In this document: piece after piece, positions 39,409 to 49,312 of the stretch
Numbering within the stretch: the first letter of the stretch is position 1
Layout of the letters: every line of letters begins with the position of its first letter
From: Vreelandella venusta
GTDB lineage: Bacteria; Pseudomonadota; Gammaproteobacteria; Pseudomonadales; Halomonadaceae
Length of the DNA: 64,000 nucleotides
NCBI RefSeq assembly: GCF_007989605.1
Contig: NZ_BJUL01000002.1
Coordinates: 62,001 to 126,000, forward strand
Direction of reading: 5' to 3'
Notes under the pieces: model-generated
What the model saw: the letters and a program-made list of their open reading frames with translations, nothing else
What the model was told of the DNA's origin: nothing
Database searches by the model: none
Position numbers and translations under genes: made by a program

Positions 39409-39888
39409 TTACAGGCCTAGCAATTCTCCAACTGGCAAGTGACTGGTCGCTTTCATTTCGCGCAGCGAGAGGTTGGAGCGGATACTCGACACGCCGGGCA
39501 GTTTACGCAGCACCGTTTCGACGAAGTGGCTGTAGTCGTCCAGGTCTTTGGCCACCACTTGCAGTAAGAAATCGGCTTCGCCGGTGGTGTTATGGCAGCT
39601 CAGTACCTGGGAGCTGGCCTGGATAATACGCTCGAACTCTGCCGTCGCGGCTTCGCTGTGCTGGGTGCAGGTGATCTGCACGAACGCCATCACGCTGGCG
39701 CCGATTTTGCGGCGATTGAGGATGGCCTGGTAGCCTTCGATCACTCCTAGTTCTTCCAGACGTTTGTGGCGTCGCCAGCAGGTGGCTTCGCTCAGGTGCA
39801 GCTGCTCGGCCAGTCGCGCGTTAGGCATTCTGCCGTCGGACTGGAGTAACTCTGCTAGTTTGGCATCCTTTTTATCCAATGCGCTCAT
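39409..39888 (-). CDS. Lrp/AsnC-family transcriptional regulator
   Basis: A 159-residue Lrp/AsnC regulator: N-terminal helix-turn-helix (MPNARLAEQLHLSEATCWRRHKRLEELGVI, about 20-50) and a C-terminal ligand-binding domain (ASVMAFVQITCTQ...VLSCHNTTGEADFLLQVVAKD). It is divergent from a zinc alcohol dehydrogenase gene across 147 bp and likely controls it, the usual arrangement for local Lrp-type regulators. A 9-bp inverted repeat sits just upstream of its start. Confidence 0.93.
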   Translation of the reverse strand: MSALDKKDAKLAELLQSDGRMPNARLAEQLHLSEATCWRRHKRLEELGVIEGYQAILNRRKIGASVMAFVQITCTQHSEAATAEFERIIQASSQVLSCHNTTGEADFLLQVVAKDLDDYSHFVETVLRKLPGVSSIRSNLSLREMKATSHLPVGELLGL

Positions 39889-39897
39889 GCTGAAAGT

Positions 39898-39929
39898 CTC
39901 TTTCTCATCATCACTATAAAGAGAAAGAG
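39898..39929. promoter_or_regulatory. Inverted repeat in the lrp-adh divergent region
   Basis: CTCTTTCTC (39898-39906) and GAGAAAGAG (39921-39929) are perfect complements, 14 bp apart, 10 bp upstream of the regulator's start. It could be an autoregulatory site or a leader hairpin. No evidence separates these. Confidence 0.4.
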
Positions 39930-40035
39930 TGCTTCATATTGATCAGCGTTGTCCATGATATGGAAAGCTCATTTCTGGCCAGACTCGTTATAGTCACTTT
40001 AGCGAATCATCCACCTAGACGTTCAGGAGTGGCCC

Positions 40036-41076
40036 ATGAAAGCCGTTGTTTTTGAGCAATTTTCCGCCCCACCACAGATCCTACAACTGCCTGATCCCAC
40101 CCCCGAGCCGCATGGGGTTGTGGTGAAAGTGATGGCGACAGGCGTTTGCCGTAGTGACTGGCATGGCTGGGTAGGACATGACACTGATATTCAACTTCCC
40201 CATGTGCCGGGGCATGAGCTTTCCGGTGTTGTCGAGGCCGTTGGTAAAGATGTAAAAAAATGGCGCATTGGCGACCGCGTCACGGTTCCCTTCGTTGGCG
40301 GATGCGGCACTTGCCCTGAGTGCCACTCAGGCAACCACCAGGTGTGCGATAGCCAGTTTCAACCGGGTTTCACGCACTGGGGCTCCTTTGCTGAGTATGT
40401 GAGTATTCACTATGCAGACGTCAATTTGGTCGCGCTGCCAGAGACATTGGATTTTGCAACGGCGGCGAGTTTGGGTTGCCGGTTCGTTACCTCTTTTCGG
40501 GCGGTTGTCGATCAGGGCCAAACCTCCGCAGGGCAGTGGGTGGCCGTCCACGGTTGCGGTGGGGTTGGTCTATCCGCTGTGATGATTGCCAACGCCGTTG
40601 GCGCCAATGTGGTGGCCATCGATATTTCGGAAGAGGCGCTTCACCTAGCTCGTCAATTGGGCGCCGTTGCCACTGTCAATGCTGCCAAGGTTGCCGATGT
40701 GGTTGAGGCAGTGGCAGAAATAACCCAGGGAGGTGCCCATGTCTCTTTGGATGCGTTAGGCCACCCGACGACCTGTTTTAACTCCATCAGCAATCTGCGC
40801 AAACGCGGCAAGCATATTCAGGTTGGGTTGATGTTGGCTGAGAACAGCACACCTGCTATTCCCATGAGTAAGGTTATTGCCCACGAGCTTGAAATACTGG
40901 GCAGCCATGGTATGCAGGCGCACCGTTATGACGCCATGCTGGCGATGATCCAGTCTGGAAAGTTGGCGCCTGAAAGGCTGATCGGCAAGCGTATTACTCT
41001 TGAGCAATCGATTGGCGCGCTGATGAACATGGATAAGTTCGAAGGGGCAGGCGTGACGGTGGTGACGGAATTTTGA
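40036..41076 (+). CDS. Zinc-dependent alcohol dehydrogenase (MDR family)
   Basis: A 346-residue medium-chain dehydrogenase. The catalytic zinc residues are in [10 protein letters not shown] and HVPGHELSG; the structural zinc site is the four-cysteine set in [17 protein letters not shown]; the NAD(P) Rossmann motif is [14 protein letters not shown]. It should oxidise an alcohol or reduce an aldehyde; the exact substrate is not evident. AGGAG precedes the ATG. Its likely regulator is the divergent Lrp-family gene. Confidence 0.92.
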   Translation: MKAVVFEQFSAPPQILQLPDPTPEPHGVVVKVMATGVCRSDWHGWVGHDTDIQLPHVPGHELSGVVEAVGKDVKKWRIGDRVTVPFVGGCGTCPECHSGNHQVCDSQFQPGFTHWGSFAEYVSIHYADVNLVALPETLDFATAASLGCRFVTSFRAVVDQGQTSAGQWVAVHGCGGVGLSAVMIANAVGANVVAIDISEEALHLARQLGAVATVNAAKVADVVEAVAEITQGGAHVSLDALGHPTTCFNSISNLRKRGKHIQVGLMLAENSTPAIPMSKVIAHELEILGSHGMQAHRYDAMLAMIQSGKLAPERLIGKRITLEQSIGALMNMDKFEGAGVTVVTEF

Positions 41077-41626
41077 TAAAGCGGGCTGCAGCGTTGTTGC
41101 CGATTATAAATTGAAGGGTTAGGTAACACTGATGCTTCTAGTATCGAAAGCGTTGCATTTGCGCTACTCACGATGTGGGGTGGGCGACAGGTTCACTATT
41201 GCTTCCAGTTTGGTTGGACACCCCCATGCGCATCTTGCGAACTCTCAGTTGCACGTCTCTCGCTGGTATTCTCGGCATATTGCCTATCACTGCTTACCCA
41301 AACGGATCAATTCCAGCGCAACCTTAACGCTCTTTTTTGTATTCTTACTTCTGCTAATCACTCGCGCGTGGCGCTCTGTGAATGATGAATACTGTCCGGT
41401 TAAACGTTAAGCATTAAAGAAACACTTTTTATCTATTTAATTGGTTCATGATTTTTTAGCACATAATGACTGATGTGATGATTGTTTCTTATTGTTTATT
41501 TTAATATCGGCGGTTATATTTGATTGCCCATTTTTAGAGGCTGTTATATAAAAGCCTGTCTTTTCTTTAGGTGCTTGTTTGAATGATTTTTTACGCTAAT
41601 TTGCTGTAAGAGAAATTAACAATGCG

Positions 41627-41682
41627 CCTAGTGTTTAAGGCCTGGTTTTTAAGACCTAGTGTTTAAGAACTAGTTTCTCCCT
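41627..41682 (+). repeat. 14-bp tandem repeat, three copies plus a degenerate fourth
   Basis: Units start at 41627 (CCTAGTGTTTAAGG), 41641 (CCTGGTTTTTAAGA) and 41655 (CCTAGTGTTTAAGA), with a degraded copy from 41669 (ACTAGTTTCTCC). They lie about 130-190 bp upstream of aqpZ in an AT-rich gap. Confidence 0.8.
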
Positions 41683-41693
41683 TTAAGTTAATT

Positions 41694-41721
41694 AAAAAAA
41701 TGGCGTGCACTGAGTGCACGC
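41694..41721 (-). terminator. Orphan minus-strand terminator upstream of aqpZ
   Basis: GCGTGCAC and GTGCACGC (41703-41710 and 41714-41721) form an 8-bp stem with a 3-nt loop. On the minus strand this is followed by CA and seven T residues (A run at 41694-41700). No minus-strand gene ends here; the facing gene aqpZ reads the other way. Confidence 0.65.
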
Positions 41722-41814
41722 ATTACTGCGTACACATCAATAAGCGTCTTTATGGGTGCTTAACTCGCTGGCGCAGTATTCCCAATGATGCTTGGTCATT
41801 AGAGGAGTAGGGAT

Positions 41815-42564
41815 ATGAAAAAGTACGTAGCGGAGTTAATTGGTACGTTCTGGCTAGTATTGGGCGGTTGTGGCAGCGCGGTGTTAGCAGCGGCTTTTCC
41901 AGAAGTCGGCATTGGCCTATTAGGGGTGTCGCTGGCCTTTGGTTTAACGGTTGTTACGATGGCGTATGCGATTGGGCATATTTCGGGGTGCCATTTAAAT
42001 CCTGCGGTGTCGATTGGGCTTTGGGTGGGTGGGCGCTTTCCTGCTAAAGAGTTGCCTTACTATATTGGTGCGCAAGTACTGGGTGCCGTTGTTGCTGGTG
42101 GCGTGCTGTATCTGATTGCGAATGGCCAAGCAGGATTTGATGTGTCGGCTGGGTTTGCATCGAATGGGTACGGAGAGCATTCACCCGGCGGTTATAGCAT
42201 GACGGCGGCGTTACTAACGGAAGTCGTAATGACCATGATGTTTATCTTCATCATTATGGGGGCAACCGATGGTCGCGCACCTGCAGGATTTGCACCGTTG
42301 GCGATTGGCTTGGGCTTAACGCTAATTCACCTGATCAGTATTCCGGTGACCAATACTTCGGTGAATCCAGCGCGTAGTACGGGCGTTGCTCTATATGTAG
42401 GAGATTGGGCGACGGCTCAGCTGTGGCTGTTCTGGATAGCACCAATGATCGGCGCAGCGTTAGGGGCACTAGCGTATCGCTTTATTGCTCAGCCTGAGGC
42501 ACTCATAGCGCCGCCAGCGCCTTCTGATCATGACGATGATCTAACGGGTAAGATCGTTCCCTAA
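41815..42564 (+). CDS. aqpZ: Aquaporin Z
   Basis: AqpZ is a tetrameric water channel of the inner membrane. The 249-residue protein has six membrane helices and both NPA boxes: HLNPAVS (Asn62-Ala64) and SVNPARS (Asn184-Ala186, followed by the selectivity-filter Arg187). His in the fifth-helix segment and Arg187 favour a water rather than glycerol filter. AGAGGAG precedes the ATG. Its last codons overlap the stop of the convergent glycosylase gene by 4 bp. A water channel fits osmotic adjustment in a salt-adapted cell. Confidence 0.95.
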   Translation: MKKYVAELIGTFWLVLGGCGSAVLAAAFPEVGIGLLGVSLAFGLTVVTMAYAIGHISGCHLNPAVSIGLWVGGRFPAKELPYYIGAQVLGAVVAGGVLYLIANGQAGFDVSAGFASNGYGEHSPGGYSMTAALLTEVVMTMMFIFIIMGATDGRAPAGFAPLAIGLGLTLIHLISIPVTNTSVNPARSTGVALYVGDWATAQLWLFWIAPMIGAALGALAYRFIAQPEALIAPPAPSDHDDDLTGKIVP

Positions 42565-43172
42565 AGCGGTTCTCCACGATAGTAGTGCCATAAAAATAGC
42601 GAACCCACGCTACGCCAGGGGGCCCAGTGTTCGACTAACTGGCGAGCCTGTTTAGGCGTGGGTTTGTCTTCCAGTTTTTTAAGACGGCCAAGCGCTACAC
42701 GTAAGGCAAGATCGTCGGCGGGAAATATATCCGCGCGTTGGAGCGAAAACATCAAGTAAATTTCGGCGCTCCAACGTCCAAAACCACGCAGTTGAGTAAT
42801 AGCGGCAATCGCCTCGTCATCGCTCAGCGTGGCTAGCCCATCGGCGCTGAATGTGCCGGCAAGCTCTGCCTCCGCTAGCCCTTTGGCATAGGCTACTTTG
42901 CGCCAGGAAAGCCCTGCATCACGCAGCGCTTGGTCTTCAACGTCCATCACTGCTTGCGCGTGCAATTCCGGTAGCAATGAAGTGACACGGCCCATAATTG
43001 CGCGCGCTGCTTCCGTCGAAATCTGCTGGCTAACAATCGTATTAAAAAACGTTGCGAAGCCTTGATCGCGTTGGCGCGGCGCGGGTGCTCCCACCAGTGG
43101 ATAAGCACGGGCAATATCGGAGTCTGCTTTAGCCAGTGCCTCCATGGCGTACTCGATAGTCTCTAGTGTCAT
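42561..43172 (-). CDS. DNA-3-methyladenine glycosylase, HhH-GPD family
   Basis: A 203-residue base-excision glycosylase of the AlkA/MAG type. The helix-hairpin-helix is [17 protein letters not shown] and the catalytic Asp is in [12 protein letters not shown]; the conserved SQQIST helix near residue 48 is present. It lacks the N-terminal domain of E. coli AlkA, like yeast Mag1-type enzymes. The second of two ATGs (43172) was chosen since AGGTG is too close to the first (43178). Confidence 0.88.
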   Translation of the reverse strand: MTLETIEYAMEALAKADSDIARAYPLVGAPAPRQRDQGFATFFNTIVSQQISTEAARAIMGRVTSLLPELHAQAVMDVEDQALRDAGLSWRKVAYAKGLAEAELAGTFSADGLATLSDDEAIAAITQLRGFGRWSAEIYLMFSLQRADIFPADDLALRVALGRLKKLEDKPTPKQARQLVEHWAPWRSVGSLFLWHYYRGEPL

Positions 43173-43372
43173 GACCATTTCACCTGCTTATAAGTTTAAA
43201 AACACACTAACAAAATTAGGATATTAGCGTTGTAATCCGTCGGAATTGTCTCGTTCGCTGGCTAACTTTTTTGGTGTTGCGTATTTCTACTTTTGTCTAA
43301 TCCTGCGATCATTTGCAGCTATACAAGACCGTTTTGTTAAGCAGGTGTTGAATGCGCCTGGGGGAGAAAAGT

Positions 43373-44572
43373 ATGCAGGCGTCGTCATCGGGATTGGCAC
43401 GTAACCCGCGGCTGGCAGAAGTCGTGTTGGCGTTAGGCGGGTTTGGTATTGGCACCAGCGAATTCGTCATTATGGGGTTAATGAACCGTGTCGCGGAAGA
43501 TCTCGCCGTTACGGTGCCGCAGGTGGGCTATGCCATCAGTAGTTATGCCCTGGGCGTAGTTGTGGGCGCGCCGCTGATATCTGCCTTTGCAGCGCGGGTA
43601 CCAAAGCGTGCGTTGCTGATTGTGCTGATGCTGGTATTTGCTATCGGTAATATCGCCAGTGCCATGGCGCCGGGGTTTTGGTCATTCGTTGGACTGCGCT
43701 TTATTGCCGGGTTACCCCACGGTGCTTACTTTGGCGTAGCCGCTTTGGTAGCGGCTGGCGCAGTGCCGGTTGATCAGCGGGCACGGGCTATTTCTCGGGT
43801 AATGATGGGCTTGACGTTGGCGATTCTGATTGGCGCGCCGTTAGGCACGTGGACAGGCAATTTATTTGGCTGGCAAATTGCCTTTGCAGCCGTAGGCATT
43901 ATTGCCCTGTTGACCGCGCTATTGATTCGTCTGTGGGTACCTGTACAGCCGTTCGATGCTTTGGCAAGCCCGCTACGTGAACTGTCGGCATTGATAAAGC
44001 AGCGTGTGCTGGTGACGGTGGCTATTGCCTGTATTGGTTGTGGCGGTATGTTCGCTATTTTTAGTTATGTGATGCCTACGCTTACGCAGCAAGCGGGTAT
44101 GAGTGAAGCGCTGGGGCCGCTAGTGCTGGTCATCTTTGGTCTTGGCTCTATCGCTGGGAATTTGATCGGTGGTCGTGCAGCGGACAAGAACCTGATGCGC
44201 GCGATTCCCGCTACCCTGGTGTGGTGCGCTGTAATTCAAGGATTGTTCTATTTTGCTGCCAATAATGTTTGGACGGGGCTGTTATTTGTAGGATTAGTCG
44301 GTTCCAGCATGGCGCTAGCGCCAGCGCTGCAGACTCGTTTAATGGATGTGGCAGAAGATGCCCAAACGATGGCGGCTTCGCTAAACCATGCCGCTTTTAA
44401 TGGAGCCAATGCGTTAGGGGCGTGGTTAGCGGGGTTGGTGATTAGCGCAGGTTTTAGTTGGTCGAGCACGGGGTTAGTCGGTACCGGTTTAGCGCTTTGT
44501 GGGCTAGTGATTTTTGCTTGGGGACGCTGGCTTGAGAAGCGTACTTTCGCTACGGCTGAACGTTATCAGTGA
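43373..44572 (+). CDS. MFS transporter, DHA1 family (AraJ/YdhP-like exporter)
   Basis: A 12-helix major facilitator of 399 residues. The start LAEVVLALGGFGIGTSEFVIMGLMNRVAEDL and the loop FAARVPKRALL are typical of the DHA1 AraJ/YdhP/PbuE group of sugar or drug exporters; LPHGAYFGVAALVAA is also a family landmark. GGGGGAG lies just before the ATG at 43373, so this start was preferred to ATG 43352. Substrate cannot be read from sequence. It converges with the extensin-like gene across 7 bp. Confidence 0.9.
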   Translation: MQASSSGLARNPRLAEVVLALGGFGIGTSEFVIMGLMNRVAEDLAVTVPQVGYAISSYALGVVVGAPLISAFAARVPKRALLIVLMLVFAIGNIASAMAPGFWSFVGLRFIAGLPHGAYFGVAALVAAGAVPVDQRARAISRVMMGLTLAILIGAPLGTWTGNLFGWQIAFAAVGIIALLTALLIRLWVPVQPFDALASPLRELSALIKQRVLVTVAIACIGCGGMFAIFSYVMPTLTQQAGMSEALGPLVLVIFGLGSIAGNLIGGRAADKNLMRAIPATLVWCAVIQGLFYFAANNVWTGLLFVGLVGSSMALAPALQTRLMDVAEDAQTMAASLNHAAFNGANALGAWLAGLVISAGFSWSSTGLVGTGLALCGLVIFAWGRWLEKRTFATAERYQ

Positions 44573-44579
44573 GTGTTTA

Positions 44580-45275
44580 CTAACGACATATCCGAAAGCC
44601 GCGCATGCCTAGGTGAAAATGATCAGCATGTGCGGCGTTGTAGTCTGGCCCCAATACGTTGCCAAAGGTGTCGCAGGCGCCATCTCTCGCTGCTGTTAAA
44701 AACGCTCCGGTTTTGCCTCCGTTATCCCAGTGGTTGCTCAGCGTAGCGCGTTGGCCATTTTCAAACTGAAACCCCACCACATCGAGGGCCTCAGCGGTGG
44801 CATGTTCACTGCGCCTACCCGTTTCGCGGCCATAAATATTACGGCAGGCAAAGCTGCCTACGTGATCGACTTGGGCCACACGGCTACCCATGATTTCCAG
44901 GGCAGCAGGTTGAAGGGCATGGCGTTCGTACATTACCCAGGCAAGCGCCATTGGGCAGCTAGCGACAAAGCTTTGGCTAAAACGAACGCTGGTAGATTGC
45001 ATACGCACGATATTCGTCAGTGGGCAACTAGCGGTTGGGGAATAATCGGCTAAAGGTGTGTAGCTAAGTTCGCTTTTTGGCACGGTGTCCAGTGCGACTA
45101 AACAGGCCTCCCGGTCATCGTTTAGACGTTTGAGCTTTAGCTGGGTGATGGGCGTTATTGGATCATCGATAGAGAGTGGCGCCCAGGGGGCCCAATGGCG
45201 GGGAATCTCAATCAAGCCTTTTTGCAAGGCTACGCCCAGGGCAATTAAGCATAAAATAATGATCGTGCTGCGCAT
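44580..45275 (-). CDS. Extensin-like C-terminal domain protein
   Basis: A 231-residue exported or membrane-anchored protein: an N-terminal hydrophobic segment (STIIILCLIALGVAL) then an Extensin-like_C domain. Metal-peptidase-like residues are visible in RSEHATAEALDVVGFQF and AHADHFHLGMRGF, as in LAS/M15-type cell-wall enzymes. Several cysteines (CPLTNIV, CPMALAW, FACRNIYG, CDTFG) could form disulfides. The ATG at 45275 has AAGGAGGTC directly upstream; the longer frame is not supported. It may trim peptidoglycan, but this is inference from fold. Confidence 0.85.
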   Translation of the reverse strand: MRSTIIILCLIALGVALQKGLIEIPRHWAPWAPLSIDDPITPITQLKLKRLNDDREACLVALDTVPKSELSYTPLADYSPTASCPLTNIVRMQSTSVRFSQSFVASCPMALAWVMYERHALQPAALEIMGSRVAQVDHVGSFACRNIYGRETGRRSEHATAEALDVVGFQFENGQRATLSNHWDNGGKTGAFLTAARDGACDTFGNVLGPDYNAAHADHFHLGMRGFRICR

Positions 45276-45421
45276 AACGACCTCCTTGGGACTGCGCCGA
45301 AACGCTACAGTCCATAGCATAGGTGTGCGATACTGCGCGCTACTTTATTTGCAGAACCTTATTCGCAGTGCTTGATAAACAGTACAACGTATTGTCGTTA
45401 TGCTGTTTATCTTCATCAACG

Positions 45422-46124
<703 letters not shown>

Positions 46125-46152
46125 TCTAGCAGATTCCATTACCACTTTTTTT

Positions 46153-46190
46153 GCTGGGCCAGCGGCGTTTCACCACAACGCTGGCCCAGC
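46153..46190 (+). other. Stem-loop between gmk and rpoZ
   Basis: A perfect 12-bp GC-rich stem (46153-46164 with 46179-46190) encloses a 14-nt loop. No T run follows on the plus strand. It sits 23 bp before rpoZ and may set the ratio of gmk to rpoZ mRNA. Confidence 0.7.
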
Positions 46191-46213
46191 GTTGTCATTA
46201 CAGGAAGGCCCCC

Positions 46214-46474
46214 ATGGCTCGCGTAACCGTTGAAGATTGTCTAGAAAATGTTGAGAACCGCTTCAAGCTGGTGATGATTTCTACCCAGCGCGCGCGCCAG
46301 CTTGCCCGTGGCTCCCGTGAAGCGCAGCTGCCCTGGGAGAACGATAAACCTACCGTTATGGCTCTGCGTGAAATAGCCGCCGGCCTGGTCGATCACAGCG
46401 TGCTAGATGAGCCGGTTGAAGCCCCGGTTCGTACGCGCCCAGCAATGACGCCTACGACACATATCGACGACTAA
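46214..46474 (+). CDS. rpoZ: RNA polymerase omega subunit
   Basis: Omega binds the beta' subunit of RNA polymerase and forms part of a ppGpp site. The 86-residue protein begins [20 protein letters not shown], as in the family, and has the conserved RARQLARG and [13 protein letters not shown]. The ATG at 46214 follows AGGAAGG; the longer frame from 46151 would include the hairpin. spoT follows 44 bp later. Confidence 0.97.
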   Translation: MARVTVEDCLENVENRFKLVMISTQRARQLARGSREAQLPWENDKPTVMALREIAAGLVDHSVLDEPVEAPVRTRPAMTPTTHIDD

Positions 46475-46518
46475 GGTTTACTAAAGACTGGACTTAGAAG
46501 CGACTAGGGGCGCGGTAA

Positions 46519-48651
46519 ATGTTCACCATTGATGACCTGGCCGATCGACTTGGCGGCTATTTACCTCCAGACGAAATACAGCAGGTCAAGCGCGCTTTCT
46601 ATTATGCTGAGCAGGCTCACGATGGCCAGCGCCGTCGCTCTGGTGAGCCTTATGTGACCCACCCATTAGCGGTCGCTAACATATTGGCTAATATGCACAT
46701 GGACCATCAAAGTTTGATGGCGGCCATGCTGCACGATGTCATTGAAGATACGGGTGTCTCGAAAAAGGCGCTGTCTGCGCAGTTTGGCAAACCGGTCGCC
46801 GAACTGGTGGATGGTGTTTCCAAGCTGACTCAGATCACCTTTGAAGACAAAGCCGTCGCCCAGGCGGAAAATTTCCAGAAGATGGTGTTAGCGATGTCGC
46901 GAGATATCCGCGTCATCATCGTCAAATTAGCTGACCGTCTGCATAACATGCGCACGCTGGGAGCATTGCGCCCAGATAAAAAGCGTCGTATTGCCCGAGA
47001 AACGCTGGAAATTTATGCCCGTATTGCGGGACGCTTAGGTATCAATACGATTCGTGTTGAACTTGAAGACCTCTCTTTCCAGGCTATTCACCCAATGCGT
47101 TCAGAGCGCATCAAGCGCGCGGTAGCTAGCGCGCGGGGGAACCGCCGTAGCGCGATGCGAGAAATTCAGTCATCGCTACAGCAGAGCCTGGACGATGAAG
47201 GGCTTAAAGGCACCGTGATCGGTAGACAGAAGCATCTGCTGTCGATTTATAAAAAGATGCGCGACCAGCGTAAGCCGTTCGCGGAAATTATGGATGTCTT
47301 CGGCTTCCGCATCATTACCGAAGATGTTGCTAGCTGCTATCGCATTTTAGGTGTGGTGCATAATCTCTATAAGCCCGTGCCAGGGCGATTTAAAGATTAT
47401 ATCGCCATCCCGAAAGCCAACGGCTATCAAAGCCTTCATACTACGCTGTTTGGTCAGGGTGGGATGCCCATTGAAGTGCAGATCCGCACCCGTGAAATGG
47501 AAGCGATGGCTAATAATGGCATCGCTGCCCACTGGCTCTATAAAGCAGGGCAAACAACCCACCCCATTGCCGAAGGTAGCCATGCCCGTGCCCGCGCTTG
47601 GGTAAAAGGGCTGCTCGAAATGCAGCGCCATGCGGGTGACTCGCTAGAGTTTATTGAGCACGTCAAGAACGACCTTTTCCCAGACGATATCTACGTATTT
47701 ACCCCCAAAGGCGACATCATGGAGTTGCCTCAGGGCGCAACGGTGATCGACTTTGCTTACAGCGTACACACCGATATTGGCAATAACTGCATTGCTTGTC
47801 GTATTGATCGCCATTTAGCCCCGCTCTCAACGCGTCTTGAAAGTGGTCAAACCCTGGAAATTATTACTGCTCCTGGGGCACGGCCTAACTTGGCATGGCT
47901 CAACTTCGTCACGACAGCAAAAGCGCGTTCTGCAATACGGCATGCATTGAAGCACCAGCAGCAGGCAGAAGCGGTTATCTTAGGGCGGCGGCTGTTGAAT
48001 AAGGCGCTGGCGCCGTTTGAAACCAGCTTGGAAGAACTGGATGAAAGTGTTTTTGCTAAAGCATTTAAAGAGCTGGATGTCGCTTCGCTAGATGCTTTGT
48101 TAGAGTCTCTGGGCTTAGGCAATCGCATGGCCCATGTGGTGGCGCGGCGCTTGGTTGATGTTTCCAATGGCGGCAATGCTGACTACGTTCTCAGTGGGGA
48201 TAGCGAAAAAGCCGTCGTGATTAGCGGTAGCGAAGGCATGGTGATTAATTTTGCCCGCTGCTGTCATCCGTTGCCGGGCGACCCTGTTGTCGGCCACTTA
48301 TCGGTTGGCAAGGGACTGGTGGTGCATCGCAGTGAGTGCAAAAACCTAGGTGATCGTAAAAACGATCCAGAGAAGCTGTTTGCTCTTGAGTGGTCAGACA
48401 GTATAGATGAAGACTTCCCGGTCGCGCTGCGCATCGAAATTGAGAGCCGTCGTGGGCTGGTAGCCGAGCTGGCGGGCGTGGTGACCGATGCCGATGCCAA
48501 TATCGAGCGTATCGGCATTGAAGAGCGTGATGCGCGGCTTTCAATTGTTAATTTAACCTTATCGGTGAAAGGCCGGGTGCATCTTGCGCGTATTATTAAG
48601 CGTATTCGCAATCTGCCTAATGTCGGCAAAATAACTAGAATGACCAATTAA
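46519..48651 (+). CDS. spoT: Bifunctional (p)ppGpp synthetase/hydrolase SpoT
   Basis: SpoT balances (p)ppGpp synthesis and hydrolysis in stress and starvation. The 710 residues (E. coli 702) hold an intact HD hydrolase (MLHDVIEDT, about residues 73-81), a synthetase domain with the basic RFKD-type motif (GRFKDYIAIPKANGYQSLHT) of bifunctional enzymes, a TGS domain (IYVFTPKGDIMELPQGATVIDFAY), a helical and zinc-finger region (CCHPLPGD) and a C-terminal ACT domain. It lies in the conserved gmk-rpoZ-spoT order. Confidence 0.97.
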   Translation: MFTIDDLADRLGGYLPPDEIQQVKRAFYYAEQAHDGQRRRSGEPYVTHPLAVANILANMHMDHQSLMAAMLHDVIEDTGVSKKALSAQFGKPVAELVDGVSKLTQITFEDKAVAQAENFQKMVLAMSRDIRVIIVKLADRLHNMRTLGALRPDKKRRIARETLEIYARIAGRLGINTIRVELEDLSFQAIHPMRSERIKRAVASARGNRRSAMREIQSSLQQSLDDEGLKGTVIGRQKHLLSIYKKMRDQRKPFAEIMDVFGFRIITEDVASCYRILGVVHNLYKPVPGRFKDYIAIPKANGYQSLHTTLFGQGGMPIEVQIRTREMEAMANNGIAAHWLYKAGQTTHPIAEGSHARARAWVKGLLEMQRHAGDSLEFIEHVKNDLFPDDIYVFTPKGDIMELPQGATVIDFAYSVHTDIGNNCIACRIDRHLAPLSTRLESGQTLEIITAPGARPNLAWLNFVTTAKARSAIRHALKHQQQAEAVILGRRLLNKALAPFETSLEELDESVFAKAFKELDVASLDALLESLGLGNRMAHVVARRLVDVSNGGNADYVLSGDSEKAVVISGSEGMVINFARCCHPLPGDPVVGHLSVGKGLVVHRSECKNLGDRKNDPEKLFALEWSDSIDEDFPVALRIEIESRRGLVAELAGVVTDADANIERIGIEERDARLSIVNLTLSVKGRVHLARIIKRIRNLPNVGKITRMTN

Positions 48652-48788
48652 TCGCCCGTTAGTAGGCTGCTGGCAATGGGCTGGCGGCAACGGCTATGGC
48701 GGGCCATTACAATTAATGGTTAACGCTATCACCTTATTTATCACTTACCTCTAAAAATATATTAAACACGACAGGAGAGTGCTATCTC

Positions 48789-49178
48789 ATGAGCAACAAA
48801 GCAGTTATTAATACTGAAAAAGCCCCCGCTGCCATCGGCCCTTACTCTCAAGCGATTAAGGCTGGCAACACAGTGTATCTGTCGGGTCAGATCCCGCTGA
48901 ATCCCGAGACAATGGAAATTGTCTCTGACGACTTTGAAGCACAAGCGCGTCAAGTATTTACCAATCTTCAGGCGGTGTGTGAAGAGGCTGCCGGTACGCT
49001 GGGCGATATCGTCAAACTCAACTTATACCTAGTTGATTTGGATAACTTTGCGATCGTGAACAAGGTGATGGAAGAGTTCTTCTCGTCGCCTTTCCCTGCT
49101 CGTGCAGCGGTCGGCGTCAAAGCGTTACCCAAAGGTAGTCAAGTGGAAGCAGAAGCTGTGATGGTCATTGGCGACTAA
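48789..49178 (+). CDS. ridA: RidA family 2-iminobutanoate/2-iminopropanoate deaminase
   Basis: RidA hydrolyses reactive enamine/imine products of PLP enzymes, protecting the cell. The 129-residue trimer-forming protein has the ligand-binding Arg105 in FPARAAVGV, the segment LSGQIPLNP and the C-terminal [17 protein letters not shown] precedes the ATG. It lies after spoT as in Pseudomonas and is followed by tandem repeats and a terminator. Confidence 0.97.
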   Translation: MSNKAVINTEKAPAAIGPYSQAIKAGNTVYLSGQIPLNPETMEIVSDDFEAQARQVFTNLQAVCEEAAGTLGDIVKLNLYLVDLDNFAIVNKVMEEFFSSPFPARAAVGVKALPKGSQVEAEAVMVIGD

Positions 49179-49199
49179 GCCACTGAGCCGACTGTCTTT

Positions 49200-49245
49200 A
49201 GTAACTGTTTCCAGTAACTATTTTCAGTAACAGTCTCCAGTAATA
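49200..49245 (+). repeat. 13-bp tandem repeats after ridA
   Basis: Three units begin at 49200 (AGTAACTGTTTCC), 49213 (AGTAACTATTTTC) and 49226 (AGTAACAGTCTCC), with a partial fourth (AGTAATA) at 49239. They lie between the ridA stop and its terminator. Confidence 0.8.
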
Positions 49246-49249
49246 ACGG

Positions 49250-49283
49250 GCGAGCACTCTATCATCAAGTGCTCGCTTTTTTT
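49250..49283 (+). terminator. Rho-independent terminator of ridA
   Basis: GCGAGCACT (49250-49258) pairs with AGTGCTCGC (49268-49276), then seven T residues follow. It lies in front of the convergent SDR gene. Confidence 0.92.
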
Positions 49284-49312
49284 GAGGATCGTGCAGAGGA
49301 ATAGCGCGACGG

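Larger units (their letters stand above)
41077..41814. other. 738-bp gene-poor region upstream of aqpZ
   Basis: No gene is well supported here. About 41400-41700 is clearly A+T-rich against its surroundings. At 41226-41327 a 33-codon frame reads like a signal peptide (MRILRTLSCTSLAGILGILP...) and then stops, without a ribosome site; it may be the stump of a lost exported protein. A 92-codon plus-strand frame (41132-41410) has odd composition and no recognisable domain. The right part carries the 14-bp tandem repeats and the minus-strand terminator listed separately. Confidence 0.55.

Noticed and set aside
41132-41410. 92-codon plus-strand frame after the alcohol dehydrogenase
   Set aside because: No ribosome site and odd composition; a competing frame of similar length overlaps it. 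Reported only as part of the gap.
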